From: Craterostigma plantagineum
Taxonomy: Eukaryota > Streptophyta > Magnoliopsida > Lamiales > Linderniaceae
NCBI GenBank assembly: GCA_027422505.1
Contig: JAPQWV010000737.1
Location: 62,001-126,000, forward strand
DNA length: 64,000 nt
Reading direction: 5' to 3'
Of this stretch, positions 43,974 to 56,877 are shown piece after piece. The position numbers and the translations under genes are program-made. The number at the start of each line of letters is the position of its first letter. The first letter of the stretch is position 1. Below the pieces are notes generated by a model. The model had not been told where the DNA came from. It saw only the letters and a program-made list of their open reading frames with translations, and searched no databases.

Positions 43974-44458
43974 GTACGAATCACTTTTCTTTTAAACAAT
44001 ACAGTTAAATGTTGAAAGATCTTTAATTTTTTTTTTTAAAGTTACATATAAATCTAAACTAGTATTTTTTCCATACTCAAATGTATGTGATATAATATAT
44101 AAATATATTATTTAAATTTGTTTTGATTTAAAAATTTGAATAGAAATCATAAATTAAACTTAATTATGTATATTTACAGTATATAAAAAGAAAAAATTGA
44201 TTTATTATAGAAGCAAGGTAGAATAGGTAAAAAGAAAAAACATTGATTTATTATAGAAGTAAAGGTAGAATCGTAATTACTTAAATAATGTAATTAAATG
44301 TGATTTTCTTTCAATTAATTTTTTTTTCTAATAAAGCTTAATTGAGAGATCGGTTGACGATTTATAGCAAGGTTTGTTGGCACTTACTAAAACTACTATT
44401 TTGTTGAACGACCTATATTTGTGCCCACATAATATAATATAACAACTTCTATTATAAG

Positions 44459-44980
44459 TAGGGGTGTGCGTTATTCGGTTAACCGAGCCGAATAACCGAA
44501 AAACCAAAACTTCGGTACAAAACCGAACCGAACCGGAAAATTCGGTTCGGTATTCGGTTATTAAAAAAAAAAATCAGTAATTCCGTGCAATATGGGTTTT
44601 GGATTTTCGGTACCGAATTACTGAAATTTTAAAATTAAAATATATTATATTTTATTAATAATAAAAATATAACTATATTTTATTAAATTATATATTAATA
44701 AACGAATTTTCAGTAATATTTAAATTAATATATATAATTTAATTTAACTTTCTTTTACAAATCCAAAAAAATTATATCAAATTATATACATTAATTTAAA
44801 TAAAATTAAAATTCTTTTTTTTTTATTGAAAATTCGGTTAATTCGGTAAAACGAATTAACCGAAAAATTCGGTAATAACCGAATACCGAACCGAGAAATT
44901 CGGTTCGGTATTCGGTTTTGGAAATGGGGGACCGAAATTTCGGTTCGGTTCGGTTCGTTTGTACCGAACGAACACCCCAA
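44459..44980. mobile_element. hAT-type TIR element (522 bp)
   Basis: Ends TAGGGGTGTGCGTTATTCGG and (inverted) TTGGGGTGTTCGTTCGG. Flanking 8-bp duplication ATTATAAG/ATTTTAAG (44451-44458 and 44981-44988) has one mismatch. The interior is full of TTCGGTT/AACCGAA inverted repeats. Confidence 0.85.
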
Positions 44981-45247
44981 ATTTTAAGTTACTTTTAAGA
45001 GGTTGAGTATATAAAAAAATTGACTTCAAGGGAGTAATTAATGAGTGTCGTACCAAGCAATACGAGAACCGTTACTTATAACTTTTTTCCGTAATAAAAT
45101 AGAAAGATATATAGACAGTATGAATTTGACATAATTTTATTTAATATTATATGAGAGGATACATTTAAAACAAAATAAAAAGTGCCTAAAATTCTGAGGC
45201 GTGAAGCTTAACATAAAGCGCTTGTAGGCAATGCAACGCGTGACTTG

Positions 45248-45254
45248 TATAAAA
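45248..45254 (+). promoter_or_regulatory. TATA box of the RBP45-type gene
   Basis: TATAAAA lies about 130 bases before the ATG at 45385. A telo-box-like TTAGGGTTTT at 45358-45367 sits in the 5' UTR, as is common in plant genes of the translation and RNA-binding class. Confidence 0.5.
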
Positions 45255-45384
45255 TTCCAATCAGTACATATACATTGGTTCTCTATTCTCAATTCGATCT
45301 AAACCCCTCTTTTGCAAAAAGCCCTAGAGAAAAACATACGCTCTCTCCTCTTCCTAGTTAGGGTTTTCAAATCAACTCCGAGCG

Positions 45385-48300
45385 ATGCAACCATACAATC
45401 AGCAGCAGTATTGGAACGCGAATGCGATGCCTCCGACGCAGCCGCAGGATCAATTTTCCCAGCCCCCGGCGCACGCTCAACAGCAGTATTACTATGGTGA
45501 AGGGGCTGTGGGGAATGGAGGCGGAGCGGACGAGGTGGCGACCCTCTGGATTGGTGGTCTTCAGATTTGGATGGATGAGAATTATCTCAACTCGTGCTTT
45601 TCCCACACTGGAGAGGTATGTTTGTTTTGTGAAGCGTGTTTCCTATGATTCCTTACGCTCTTGTTTATTTCCTAAGAGTCCTCTTTGGTGCTATGGGCTG
45701 AGTGTTCTTGCTCTGTTTGTGGAGATGTATCTTCACGAAGTCACTTGTTGTTCTGATCTCAGTCTTTCTTGGTTCTTTTGGTTACTGAATTATAGAATTT
45801 ACTGCTGTTACTTCCAATTTATAGTTGAACTCCAACTTGCGAGAATCTAATTAGAGTTGGTGGAATTTGAATCTTTCAACTTGTTGTGCATACTGCACAG
45901 TCTCCTGAGCTGATCATCATTAAAGCTCGTTAATGAGTTTTGAGTGTTCTTGAAAATCTTATTTCAATTCTGAATATAGGCCCATATGTTTTGCAACCTT
46001 TTCTTTTCCCTTCACCTTAGTCATGGGAACGTCTACTCAGATTGGGATCCATCTATTGTACACTTTCTCCTACTTCATTGCTATGATGTTGTTGACAAAC
46101 TTGTATCCCTTTTCAGTTGGTAGCTGCCAAGGTAATTCGTAATAAACAAACAGGTCAGTGTGAGGGGTACGGCTTCTTGGACTTCAGGTCCCGTCCTGCT
46201 GCTGAAAATGTATTGCAGAGCTACAACGGAACACTTATGCCCAATACTGAGCAGACTTTCAGGTTGAACTGGGCTAGTCATGGGGCTGGGGATAAGCAGG
46301 CAGATGATTCTCCCGAGTTTTCCATATTTGTTGGAGATTTAGCTGCTGATGTTACGGATTACCTTCTCCAAGAAACATTTAAATCTTCATACCCTTCGGT
46401 TAAGGGCGCAAAAGTTGTCATTGATAAGGCTACTGGGCGTTCCAAAGGCTACGGATTTGTCAAATTTGCAGATGAGATGGAGCAACAACGAGCTATGAAC
46501 GAAATGAGTGGTATGTTGATATCAAGTAGGGCCATCAGGACAGGGCCTGCGGCTGACAAAAGACCTATGCTAGCTCAAGCCCAGAAAGGTAATTGTTGCT
46601 AGTGCATCTTTTTTCCCTTTTTTTTTCAGTATATAGTGAATGTTATATCTCATTCCTAGTGAGCAGAAGCTTTCAGTTACATGCCTTGTCAGTCTGCTTA
46701 GTATTGCTGTCTACATGGCATATATTTTCCTACCTGTATGGAAGCAGCATTAAGATGTCCTTCCTTTCTTGCGATCTTTCCCAATGTCACCGAATTGCGA
46801 GATTGTGTGATTAAACTTCAAAATGAGGGACTACAAAACATGAAAGATATTATGAAATTAATCTTTAGTCTAACTGGGAAGAGAGAGCTCTCATTTACGG
46901 ATAGCCCCCAGAACTGATCTCACGGAATTGGTTACCATGTAGCGTCACTTGTTTTTGTTTAATCGAGCTTTTAGACTTCAGTTATTACTGTCGTGCTTAT
47001 TGTCTTTTGGTCTGTCCAATTCTCCATAAAAGTAACTTGTGGTGCTGGATTATTCTTTCGTTAAAAATGGTGTAGTTGTAACAAGCATAGCCACTAATTA
47101 TCGGGCTATTGCATCTTCAATTTGGTTTGGAGGATTTACTGTAGATTAGGAGGATTGTTCTAGAGATTAAGTTATAATGCATTTTTTTTTTGTAGAAGAA
47201 ATTATTCTGCTAGGGTTTGGTCTGATTGATTTCTGTAGAAACCAGTGAAATTGTTGACGTCCAACTTTAGCTGAGAGCCTGGGACAGTAAGGGAACACAT
47301 TCAGTATAGGTCCTTTGGGTCCTTGGTAGCCAATCGAGTTGGATTCTCTTTTAATACGGAAACCAGAACCATACAACATACAACTTGATGTTGTGTTTTA
47401 TATATCATTGCTGCTTGCTAGTTTTAGGAGACAACATTACCTTCACATACTGTCCATATCTGAATCCGAGTCTTACACTTCTTATCCATTCGAGACTGTG
47501 AATCCTATCAAGTGTAATTTTGTCTGCTTCCTTACTGGAATTCAGGCTTTTATTAGACGTTCGATTTTTTAGTGCAAAAGAATTATAGAGGTTTCTCTAT
47601 GTAGAGATTCTTGGACTTTGCAAGTATAACTTGGCTGTTGTGCAATGGCATTTAGCTGTCATATTAGCATATCCTTTTCAGAGCCGTCTTGATTTCCCAA
47701 TTCTCCATTGTTAAGATCCCTTTCTCCTGCTTATGAAACAAAAAATAATTTGGTGGCTTGGATTGAGATATACATCGGGGTATTAGACATGTTGACTGGA
47801 AACATATGGCATTGCTATATTAATGTGGTCAACGGCGAGGAATTTCTTATTTCACCTGTTAGTATGACTGAGGCTGCAGCTTCTCTTTTTTCAGTCCTTG
47901 CAGTTTCAGTGCTAACTGTTTGTCTATCTTAGAGGCATTTGATAGCTCTCTCTCTCTCCCTAACCAAAACATCCCTCAACATGTCTCTCAACCCCCCACG
48001 CCCCATTTGAAGATGAATGAAGGGATTAACCTCAGTTTATTTATTTCCATTTTTACCATTTGTTAATCATCTGCAGTTCCATACCAGAGTGTTCAAGGAA
48101 ACCCTGGCGAAAGTGACCCTAGCAATACGACAGTGCGTACTTTTTCTAGTATCAGTAGTTCCGTTCAAACTTTCGCTGCAAATGACCGTTGATGTTACTG
48201 CAGGTGTTTGTTGGAGGCCTGGACCCCAATGTAACAGAGGATCATTTAAGACAAGTCTTCTCTCAGTGTGGTGAGGTTGTCCACGTGAGGATTCCAGTTG

Positions 48301-48770
48301 CAAAACGTTGCGGATTTGTGCAGTTTTCTGACAGGTAGTCTATAAGACCGAACATATGGTTTTTGAAATGAAAATCGAAGTTTCTTGCATGTATTTTTAA
48401 AACATACATTAATATTCCTTGATACAGGGCTTCTGCTGAAAGAGCATTGGCTACCTTAAATGGCCTTCAATTAGGCGGCCAAAATGTTAGACTTTCTTGG
48501 GGTCACGGTTTCTCAAAACAACAGGTATTTTACTAACCAACCTTTTCTTTCTTACAAAACTTTATTCGGGCACCTTATTATTTATGCAATTGAAATTCTT
48601 TGTTTCAGACGGACCAGAACTACTCGGGTGCACCTCAATATGGGTACTCTCAAGGATACGATGCCTACGTTGGATATGCGCCACCGCCAACTCAAGACCC
48701 TAATGCATATTATGGAAACTATCCAGGATATGGAAGCTATCAACAAACTCAGCAGTATCCATATCAGTAG
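45385..48770 (+). CDS. RBP45: RBP45-type triple-RRM RNA-binding protein (6 exons, 382 aa)
   Basis: Exons: 45385-45615, 46117-46588, 48077-48132, 48204-48334, 48428-48524, 48609-48770; introns are GT-AG and the frame is open. The N-terminus is Q-rich (MQPYNQQQYWNANAMPPTQ). RRM1 has LWIGGL at residues 54-59 and EGYGFLDF near 93-100. RRM2 has SIFVGDL at 146-152 and KGYGFVKF at 187-194. RRM3 has VFVGGL at 254-259 and CGFVQF near 289-294. The C-terminus is Q/Y/G-rich (GYGSYQQTQQYPYQ). This layout matches plant RBP45/RBP47 proteins, which bind poly(U)/poly(A) RNA and shuttle to stress granules. A spliced 3' UTR is likely (intron 48774-48984). Intron 2 (46589-48076) is unusually long. Confidence 0.92.
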
Positions 48771-49594
48771 CAGGTACTCATTCGTTCTTATTTTTGAATT
48801 CTAATATAATCCCTCTCTTCTTCAAGCATGATTTTCTGGTTAATCAGTAAATCGAGTTGGTTGTGGATTCAGTAGAGAGTTTTAAGTAGAAAAGTGAAGT
48901 CGATGTTTGAAACTTTGATGATTAGAATTTCACTGAAGGGACACACACACTATTAATGATTGCACTGTTGATAATTTATTACAGTGACGTGACGTGGTGC
49001 ATGGTGAATGATCTGAGGCCGATTTGAAGGTGTTGCGTATACTAAGTTCCATGCAGTGGTTTGATCTTTTACTTATTTTGCAGTTTTCAGACCCAGTGAG
49101 GGTTTAATTTTACATCTACTATGTGATTGTGTGTGTGTGTTTTATTTTACTCCAAAAGAGAATATCGTTTGATTTCTTTTTATTATTACTCTTTATTCAT
49201 ATTTGATGATGATGCACCCGAATTCCCTTTCTCCAGGTTCTATTGTTTCCGAAATGATCCAATTTTTCTTTTTTAAGCCTTGATTTTTCGAAAAAGTCGG
49301 ACCTTGGTCAATCTTATTTTTGTGGCCGCGCATGCTTTTCTTGTATGACACATGAACAGGGAAAAAGCTAAAACATATGTTCTATCTAATTAAATGGCCG
49401 TCGTTATCTTTTCGAACTATAAGCGACCCTAAAAGACCCACGCAGATCCAACTATTACCACATTCCAACCCAATGGAGTAAACCACAGCCACCATATACT
49501 TCGTCGTCTTTGCTTTTCTTTCAACCCCTTTACACATAAACAAAGACGAAAGTTACGACATCAAAATTACATTACAAAAACACAACACCAAAGA

Positions 49595-50452
49595 ATGTCG
49601 TCCATGTCCTCCTTCAAACTCAACAACGCAATCTCACACGCGCGCATCACCACACCACCGCCGCCGTCGCCGCAGCAGCAAAACCCACCAACCCTAAAGA
49701 CCCGCCTGAAGCTCGCCCCGATCATCAGCTCGCCCCGCCCGCCCGTGCCCAACGACCCGACCCTAAAATCGACGTGGACCCACCGCGCCTGGCTCGCCAC
49801 AGGCTGCACCACCGTCGCAGCCACCCTTGGAAAGGCCGCCGCCGTCGGAACCCACGGCTGGCTCGAGCCCATCTTAGCCGCCTACGCCGGCTACGTCTTG
49901 TCGGACTTGGGCTCGGGAATCTACCACTGGGCCATAGACAACTACGGCGACGCAAAAACCCCATTCTTCGGCTCGCAGATCGAGGCCTTTCAGGGGCACC
50001 ACAAGTACCCGTGGACAATCACCAGGCGGGAGTTCGCCAACAACATCCACTCGCTCGCACGCGCCGTCGCGTTCGCCGTTCTGCCCTTCGACTTGCTGTG
50101 CGATGACCCAACTGTGCTGGCGTTCGCAGGGGTATTTTCGGGATGCGTGATGTTCAGCCAGCAGTTCCACGCGTGGGCCCACATGAAGAGGAGCAGGCTG
50201 CCGGCGGCGGTGGTGAGGCTGCAGAAATTGGGGGTGCTGGTGTCGCGTGGGCAGCACGCGGCGCACCACCGCGAGCCGTTCGACAACAACTACTGCATAG
50301 TGAGCGGCGCGTGGAATGAGTTCTTGGATGGCGCGAAATTCTTCGAAGCTTTGGAGATGGTGTTCTTCTTTAGGTACGGAGTTAGGCCAAGGTCTTGGAG
50401 CGAGCCCAACGAGGAATGGAGGGAAGCAGATGATGGAACGACGGCGTTTTGA
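49595..50452 (+). CDS. FAD4: FAD4-type fatty acid desaturase, chloroplast (285 aa, intronless)
   Basis: Start at 49595 gives a Ser/Pro-rich N-terminus (about 55 residues) that fits a plastid transit peptide. The catalytic core has the Kua/FAD4 histidine clusters: GHH at 134-136, FHAWAH ending at 196 and HAAHH at 221-225, plus the conserved IYHWAIDNYG near 109-118. Hydrophobic segments lie near 90-110 and 155-190. In Arabidopsis FAD4 introduces the trans-3 double bond into palmitate on plastid phosphatidylglycerol. The downstream gene 52844-53551 is a paralogue on the opposite strand. Length and single exon agree with the family. Confidence 0.9.
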   Translation: MSSMSSFKLNNAISHARITTPPPPSPQQQNPPTLKTRLKLAPIISSPRPPVPNDPTLKSTWTHRAWLATGCTTVAATLGKAAAVGTHGWLEPILAAYAGYVLSDLGSGIYHWAIDNYGDAKTPFFGSQIEAFQGHHKYPWTITRREFANNIHSLARAVAFAVLPFDLLCDDPTVLAFAGVFSGCVMFSQQFHAWAHMKRSRLPAAVVRLQKLGVLVSRGQHAAHHREPFDNNYCIVSGAWNEFLDGAKFFEALEMVFFFRYGVRPRSWSEPNEEWREADDGTTAF

Positions 50453-50473
50453 CTGGTTTTTTTTTCTCGTACG

Positions 50474-50499
50474 AAAAAAAAAAAAAAAAAAAAAAAAAA
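50474..50499. repeat. Poly-A tract after FAD4
   Basis: Twenty-six adenines starting 21 bases after the stop codon. Followed by GATGAATGAATGAATG. Confidence 0.9.
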
Positions 50500-52843
50500 G
50501 ATGAATGAATGAATGCTCTTCGATGTGTCGGACAGAAATCGATACTTCTTGTTCCGTGATTTGAGTTGAAATTGGGAAAGTTAATTGACATTTGATTGTT
50601 GTCTATGCATTGCGGTGAAAATGCGCTTATTGTTTGAATTGTGTTTTTGTGTTTGCTTTTACCTCGTGATTATCGACACAGCGGGTGTAGTTTGTGATTA
50701 GTAATGTGATTATGCCACGTTCTTCATTTAAAAAGGGAAAAATGATAGGCATGCTGTTATTTAGCTGAAAAGGCTTATATTTATACTAAAAAAACATGGG
50801 AGACGTAATAATATTCAACTTTTAAATAGATTTAGCCCGTTCCCTCTACCTATAGTGTTGGGTGCAAACCCAAGTCCCAGATCGGATAAAATGGTTAAAG
50901 TGTCAAATATTTGATTCACATGTGACTCTGTGATTTATTGGTGAAACTATGTGATCTATATGTCTCGTATGATATGATATATCATTCTGTGCTATTTATG
51001 GAAATAACGCGTGAGATATCCTACTGAATTATACATGGAAAATATGATGTCTATATATGGAAAGTGATATATCCGTTGAAAATCGTTTATTCCCGAGTGA
51101 AACTTGCATCTGCGATTTTTGAATGCATATCGCTGAATTAATTGTGCAAAGTCGATTTGATATCTTTCCATAAACTGATTAGGACATTATAATTAGGAAA
51201 GGATTGATTGATTGACTTTGTGGATAAGATGCAAACATATGGTATGCGCTAAACAAGGACATGATCTTTAGAAGGTTAAGAAATTTGAATATATATGTTC
51301 TGATATGATTTATGTGCTAAACATGGTAAATATTTTGATCTGATACTATGTGCTAAACATGGAAGATGTTTGATATGCTGCTATCTCGTGTGCTAAACAT
51401 GAAAAGTAAATCTGGATTGAATTATTCTACAAACTGATAGTAGGGAATCACATATGGAAAGTTCTATTATGGTAAATATAATTCGGAATAATTGAATATG
51501 CCTTGAGAACGAATCTGAGCCTTTATATGGAATATACTCATGCTTACATGAGCTTATGACCGTTGTGAGCATTTATAGTGAGCATGATTTACATGGCATG
51601 TTGACTCTCGAAAATTACATGGACTATATGCTTGATTTGGTGATTAATCTCGTGATCTGATTGTCCATGTAAGTGATTGAATGAAAAGGATTATATATAT
51701 GAGAGGCATTTCATATTTTCAGGTCACTTAGAATTTGCAAACATATGACTACTAGAGTCTTGAGCAGAAAATATTATTGAGAGATTCATGAGCGTTCACT
51801 TGCGATAGCTTTATGGCTACCTGAGCGATCACTTGCGAAGTACTGAGTGTACTGAGATATTCCAACCTCCCACCATATATTCTGTCTTCGGACGTGTTGT
51901 CTTGGGACGTGAGCAATACCAATGAGGCACGGTCGACGTTTACACACACGTGAAGGGAATGACGTGTTCCGGGGACCCTTCAATAGCGAGTTGTGTCTAG
52001 TGGGATCATGAGATTCTGAGGAACGAAACTCGGCGTGTGGTAACGTAGTTTGTCTAGTGTTCGACTTGTTTCGATCAATCAGCTTTGTATCTAGCTACAG
52101 TGCATTCTAGTGTATTGGTTAAACAGCAAACACCAAGGAATGGACTAAAACCCCAGTTGGGGATATAACCTCTATAAAAATCATGTCTCACATTTACTTT
52201 ACAGTTATTTCCTTTTCGCTGTGAGACAGACCGACACACATCCGGCGGTACTAGGATATATCAGGCATACTCGTCAGAAGCATCAATAGGCATCTCTAAG
52301 TCACTACATCTTAGGATTTGTGAAAAGAAGAATGCATAAATTTTTTTGTAAGCTATAATTCACCCCCCTCTTAGGCACGTTTTTATCTTCACTTACAAAT
52401 TGGTTTATAGAGGAACTCTGCAAGCTTATACGGGCTTGAGGTTGGGCCCTAAACCTTAAAAAAATCCCTAGATATAGGTCGAAGAAGATCGACGACAATG
52501 TTTTCCATGGATATAATAGAAGCATGAAGTCTACTTTATGAACTTTCAATTTAACGAAAAACTGAAACTTTTAATTCAGAACTTCACTAAGAGAACATGC
52601 TCTGACTCTATTATGCCTTCTGAATTTTTGTTCTGTCTTTTAATTGAAAATCGGAGCCTTTACTTTGTATAAAAGATTTGTAAGCGTAACAAAGACCCTA
52701 TTTAAGGGTATTGAACTGAAGCAAACATTTTATTGCAAGTGGAAGTTACATAGCAGTAACATAAACATACGCTCAAATGATCACTGATTTCACATCCAAT
52801 CATAAGGAAATATATACCATAGTCGTGCTTAATATAAACTATA
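50500..52843. other. Region between the two FAD4-type genes with LTR-like sequence
   Basis: 50500-50865 is non-coding 3' sequence of FAD4. 50868-52378 is the possible copia LTR listed separately. 52379-52843 is AT-rich, the 3' end of the minus-strand gene, with no other gene. Confidence 0.4.
50868..52378 (+). repeat. Possible solo LTR of a copia-type element
   Basis: TGTTGGGTGCAAACCCAAG start and a CTATAATTCACCCCCCTCTT run near the right end are typical of copia-type elements of the SIRE/Tork class. Within it, repeats of TGTGCTAAACATGG occur near 51240-51400. No target duplication was found, so this is a weak call. Confidence 0.4.
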
Positions 52844-53551
52844 TTACTCTTCCTCGTTGTTATCCTCATCATTCCCCCAAGAGATTGGTCGAAGCCCAAA
52901 CAACCGAAACAAGACAACCTCAACACCAACAAGAACCTTCGAACTGTCCAAAAAGACGTTGCAAAGCCCACTCACAATGCAATAACTTCCATTAAAGGGA
53001 CGTTTATGGTGCTTCGCGTGCCTCTCACGCGTCAGTATAACCCCAGAATCTTGAAGCCATACAACCAACCGAGGAAGCTTATGCTTAGGCGTGTGGGCCC
53101 ACGCATGGAACTGCTGACTAAACAGACTACACCCCATTAGAACCCCAAGAAACCCTAAGAACGCCGGGGAATCATTACATAGAAATATCGCAGGCAATAA
53201 AATCAAGCTCACTGCAATTGCCTGATGGTAAGTCTGCTCTTCTATGGTGTTCTTTGTGAAGGTCCACGGCTGCTTATGGTGGTCTTGGGCGTTAGCCACT
53301 TGGGAACCTATGAAACGGGTCTCTCTATTACCGTAGTTGTCTATGATCCAATGGTAGAGACCCGTTATTAGATCCGCCATGAAATACCCAGCTAGGGCGG
53401 ATAGGACGGGTTTGACCCATTGACCCGTTTGGTAATAAGAGATTGATATGGATTTGTAGATTGATGTTAAGAAGGCAGTGCAAGCCAAGAACAGCCATGC
53501 ACGGCGAGTCCATGGAGAGACTTTGTTTGCCTCTTTTTTGGGGGATTCCAT
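52844..53551 (-). CDS. FAD4L: FAD4-like desaturase (235 aa, intronless)
   Basis: Minus strand from ATG at 53551. Core motifs are ADLITGLYHWIIDNYG (59-74), DHHKQPW (90-96), QFHAWAH (147-153) and ERHAKHH (176-182), the FAD4/Kua histidine clusters. It is shorter than the neighbouring FAD4 because it lacks the 50-residue Ser/Pro-rich N-terminus; no strong plastid transit signal is apparent, so its compartment is open. Hydrophobic stretches near 18-32, 47-63 and 111-141. An acidic C-terminus (DEDNNEEE) ends it. It converges with 49595-50452 and both are intronless, consistent with a tandem or inverted duplication. Confidence 0.88.
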   Translation of the reverse strand: MESPKKEANKVSPWTRRAWLFLACTAFLTSIYKSISISYYQTGQWVKPVLSALAGYFMADLITGLYHWIIDNYGNRETRFIGSQVANAQDHHKQPWTFTKNTIEEQTYHQAIAVSLILLPAIFLCNDSPAFLGFLGVLMGCSLFSQQFHAWAHTPKHKLPRLVVWLQDSGVILTRERHAKHHKRPFNGSYCIVSGLCNVFLDSSKVLVGVEVVLFRLFGLRPISWGNDEDNNEEE

Positions 53552-53656
53552 GTGTTTTTTTCTGGTATAAAGTTTATTATTAATTAGTGCAGTATTATGG
53601 GGTGAAGTTTTTATTTGAAAGCTTTAGAGAGTTTACTGAATTCTTGATTGGGTACC

Positions 53657-53664
53657 TATTTATA
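53657..53664 (-). promoter_or_regulatory. TATA box of the minus-strand FAD4-like gene
   Basis: TATAAATA on the minus strand, about 105 bases upstream of the ATG, an ordinary core promoter spacing for a plant gene. Confidence 0.6.
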
Positions 53665-53670
53665 GGGTTT

Positions 53671-55560
53671 TTAAGTGTAGGTGAAAGAGTTGTGACGATC
53701 GTCTAAGCTGTCGAAACGTGACTTTGGTTGCATTTCAATAATTTAGTTTTTGTTCGTTAGTTTATTCTATATCGGAAAGAAATAAATACGAACTTTCTAA
53801 TCAAAGGGGTGAGAAAGAAAGCCGTTTTCTATAGGAATGTTTTGTTTGATATTTGATATTATTATATTTCTAGCGTCGTTTGGTATATTGTATATGTACC
53901 TTGTCTAAAACACATATAGGTGGTATTTATATACTGAAATCAACAATTATGCCCAAGGAACCTTTGGCATTTATGAGTAAATTGGTTACTTAGGCGACCT
54001 TAATAATGAATTCTGTCGTAATAACGTTTCTTGTTGTCCCGATCTTTAATAATTCTAATCAAAATTATGGGCCGTCGACATATTTATTCAGTAATTATAA
54101 GCATTCACGAATTTTTCTCCACGCAACGCAATCCTAACAACCCTTGACTTAGCTTAATTTAATAACTTCTGTTACGTGACACGCCAAGTTTGACAGAACA
54201 TTTCTTCTGAAAATTTGGAGTCAAAACAATAGGAAAGGACGAAGGAAGAGAAAGAAAGTTCGTGATTTCTTTTGTCAATAAGGTGTGTAATAATTAAACA
54301 AATAATAATACTTTTACCAATCTTTATGCCTCTCGCTAGCATAGAGTTAAATTACAGAATGTTTATATTATAGGGTTATTGGTTAAGCGTCGATAATCTT
54401 TATTATCACCCACATATCATATCAAAACTCAAACTGGCCCAAATCTCGATCAATAGAATATCATCTTCAGTGAAATTTCCTCCACCATCATAATCCCGAT
54501 ATTCCAAATAAATTCATTGAAGCTATGCGAATGTCATATCGTCGTCGTCTAATTACGATAATAAAGGAATTTCTATGAAATAAAATCATTAATAACCTCC
54601 AACTAAAGATGTCAATAGATCGACCACATGGCACTTTTTGATTTTCTACTCCTACGCCAAAGTAATGTCAAAGGTAAATTCTAATTACCAAGGCTTCCTT
54701 CATATATTAGTACACACTAGGTCACAACAATCACAGGCCTATAATCCTCTAATTCTATGATTATCTGGTTTTCTAAGTTTTATTTATATTTTATAAAACA
54801 TAGCTTGAAGTCAAATAAATGGAGAGTCAATCAACGTTGTTCCTTATTCATAGTCAGAAGTGTAATAATTTCACACTTGAATTGAATTCAATTCTCAACC
54901 CCCTGACTTGTACCTGATTGCTCATTGGTCATTATTGTGTCATATATACATTAAATTACATAGTCAATTTGGGTTGTGTACACACATGACACACACTGAA
55001 TTGTTATATATCTAAAATTAACATCGAGACTAAAGTCAAGATTCGATTCAAAATAGATAAATGACAATACACACGCTGTAAATAAGTTAATGCTCTCATA
55101 TAGAATTCAAACCAGCACAGCTAGTTATTATACTTCTGGGAATGTTCCCGTTAATTATATAGTTAGGTGATATGAATATCGACATAGACATTTAGTTATA
55201 TTTATTACTCGAATTATAAATATTATTTAATGTTACATCTGTAAGTAAGCTTCAGTATGTATAACGCTTATAAAATTTTATTATGATTAATGTTATATTA
55301 GGATTATTTTATCTATATTATGTTTATTTTGATAATAATATAAGGGGGGAATTAGAGGGAGATAATATAATTTCTATACTTTGGTGTATTTTACAATATA
55401 ACTCAAATCATCTATTAATACTAAAATCATACACTAAAATACAATTTAAGCATTGATACAACTTATGCAAAAATACAATTTTTTTATACACCTCATCTTA
55501 ACATAAATTCATGAGTCATTAATATTCCAAAAACATCCACATTTAATCACACAAATATGA
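53671..55560. other. AT-rich intergenic sequence
   Basis: No gene or clear repeat. It holds the promoter of the FAD4-like gene at its left end. Confidence 0.5.
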
Positions 55561-56350
55561 TGATTAATTGTCATGATTCATAATAAATTCACAATACTCC
55601 CCAATTGATGTTTTTCAAAGAATATCCATAGTTAGACTCGGACAAACCTAGTGGGATAAAGCCTAGTGAAAGAAAAAGAGTACATAATTCTATTGATACG
55701 CTTTAGCTTGTTGCCTCATTAATAACCTTACTTGGAAAACCACGTGGGAATCACAGTTAAGGAAAAAAGTGTGTAACGCGTATTTCCTCCCTTGATGATG
55801 ACATCATTTTAAATCTCTAAGTCTTCAAACGCCTATTGCATATACTAACCCTCCGAAAATTATTGGGGGAAGTGCTTTTGTGACAAGTCTGCAAGATTTT
55901 AATTTGATCGTATTTGTTGTATATCAGTATCACCATTTTTCTCCAGCTCGTGTAGAAAAATTTGGGTGAAATATATTTTATTCTATCACGTTTGATATAT
56001 CCCTCCTTTAATTGGGCAATACATGCCGCATTATCTTCATATGATATCGTCGAAAGTAATTTTCCAATAATAACCCACAAGTTTGTTGTATATGCTGAAT
56101 AATCGATCGCAAACCAAACACATTCTCAGCTAGCTTCATGAATCACTAGTATTTCAGCATGATGAGATGAAGTGGCAGTTAAACTTTGTTTCACAGACCG
56201 CCATGAAATAGCAGTTCCACCATACGTAAGTAAATAACTCGTTTGCGATCGTGCATTATGTAGGTCGGATAAAAATCCAGCATCTGCAAACCCAATTAAG
56301 TCTGCTTTCATCACACTGAAGTAGATCGATCGCATATCAGTTGCTCCTTG
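55560..56350 (-). pseudogene. RNase H end of old copia element F (left part)
   Basis: Minus strand 56350-55817. Characteristic RNase H text: LIGFADAGFLSDLHNARSQT, YGGTAISWRSVKQSLTATSS, then SYEDNAACIAQLKEGYIK and a KYISPKFF run. It continues the reverse transcriptase found at 61495-62240; the two parts are separated by copia element G. A polypurine-like TTGGGGAGTATTG (minus strand, 55594-55606) suggests the missing LTR began to its left. Confidence 0.85.
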
Positions 56351-56355
56351 AAGGT

Positions 56356-56877
56356 TGTGGAGTATAATTCATAAACTCAGATGCTTGCAGACTGTGATCA
56401 TAACAGAGGCGACGATTAGCTGTAGTTTCATGTTCACATATAAAACGCTGAACAGGTAGTAAAGAATCGCTGAGTTGACTGAGCAAGGAGGAGTCACTTA
56501 CTAAATTGATGTCACTACCGGGCATTTCCAAAGCTATGAGCTGAAGAAACGGTTACATGGGTCTGATGAAAATACAGCAAAATATGCATGTTTCTATGTG
56601 TGCACAGTCATTTTTAGTGCGTGTAACTTTTCATAGCGTGAGTTCCAGGAAGAGTTGTAAACACAAAAACTGTTGTCTGCTGTAGCTCTGTAACCTTGAT
56701 CGATTGTCGTCAATGAAGAGCTCTTGGCCCGTGGATGTAGGCTAAATCACTTAGCCGAACCACGTAATTCTACTGTTGCTGTTCTATTTCAGTTTTGATT
56801 TTCTATTTTACTTCGATTGGATTCAATCACGATTGGCTGCAAACCTAAATCCACGAAACTCTTGGCTTGTATTCTCA
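56356..56877 (+). repeat. 5' LTR of copia element G (522 bp)
   Basis: Starts TGTGGAGTATAATTC and ends ATTCTCA. It lacks about 14 bases near its right end that are present in the partner LTR (TTGAGCTGCTATCC at 61472-61486). Confidence 0.85.

Noticed and set aside
50474..50499. Poly-A tract as a sign that FAD4 is a recent retrogene
   Set aside because: The tract starts only 21 bases after the stop, with no UTR or flanking duplication, and known FAD4 genes are themselves intronless.
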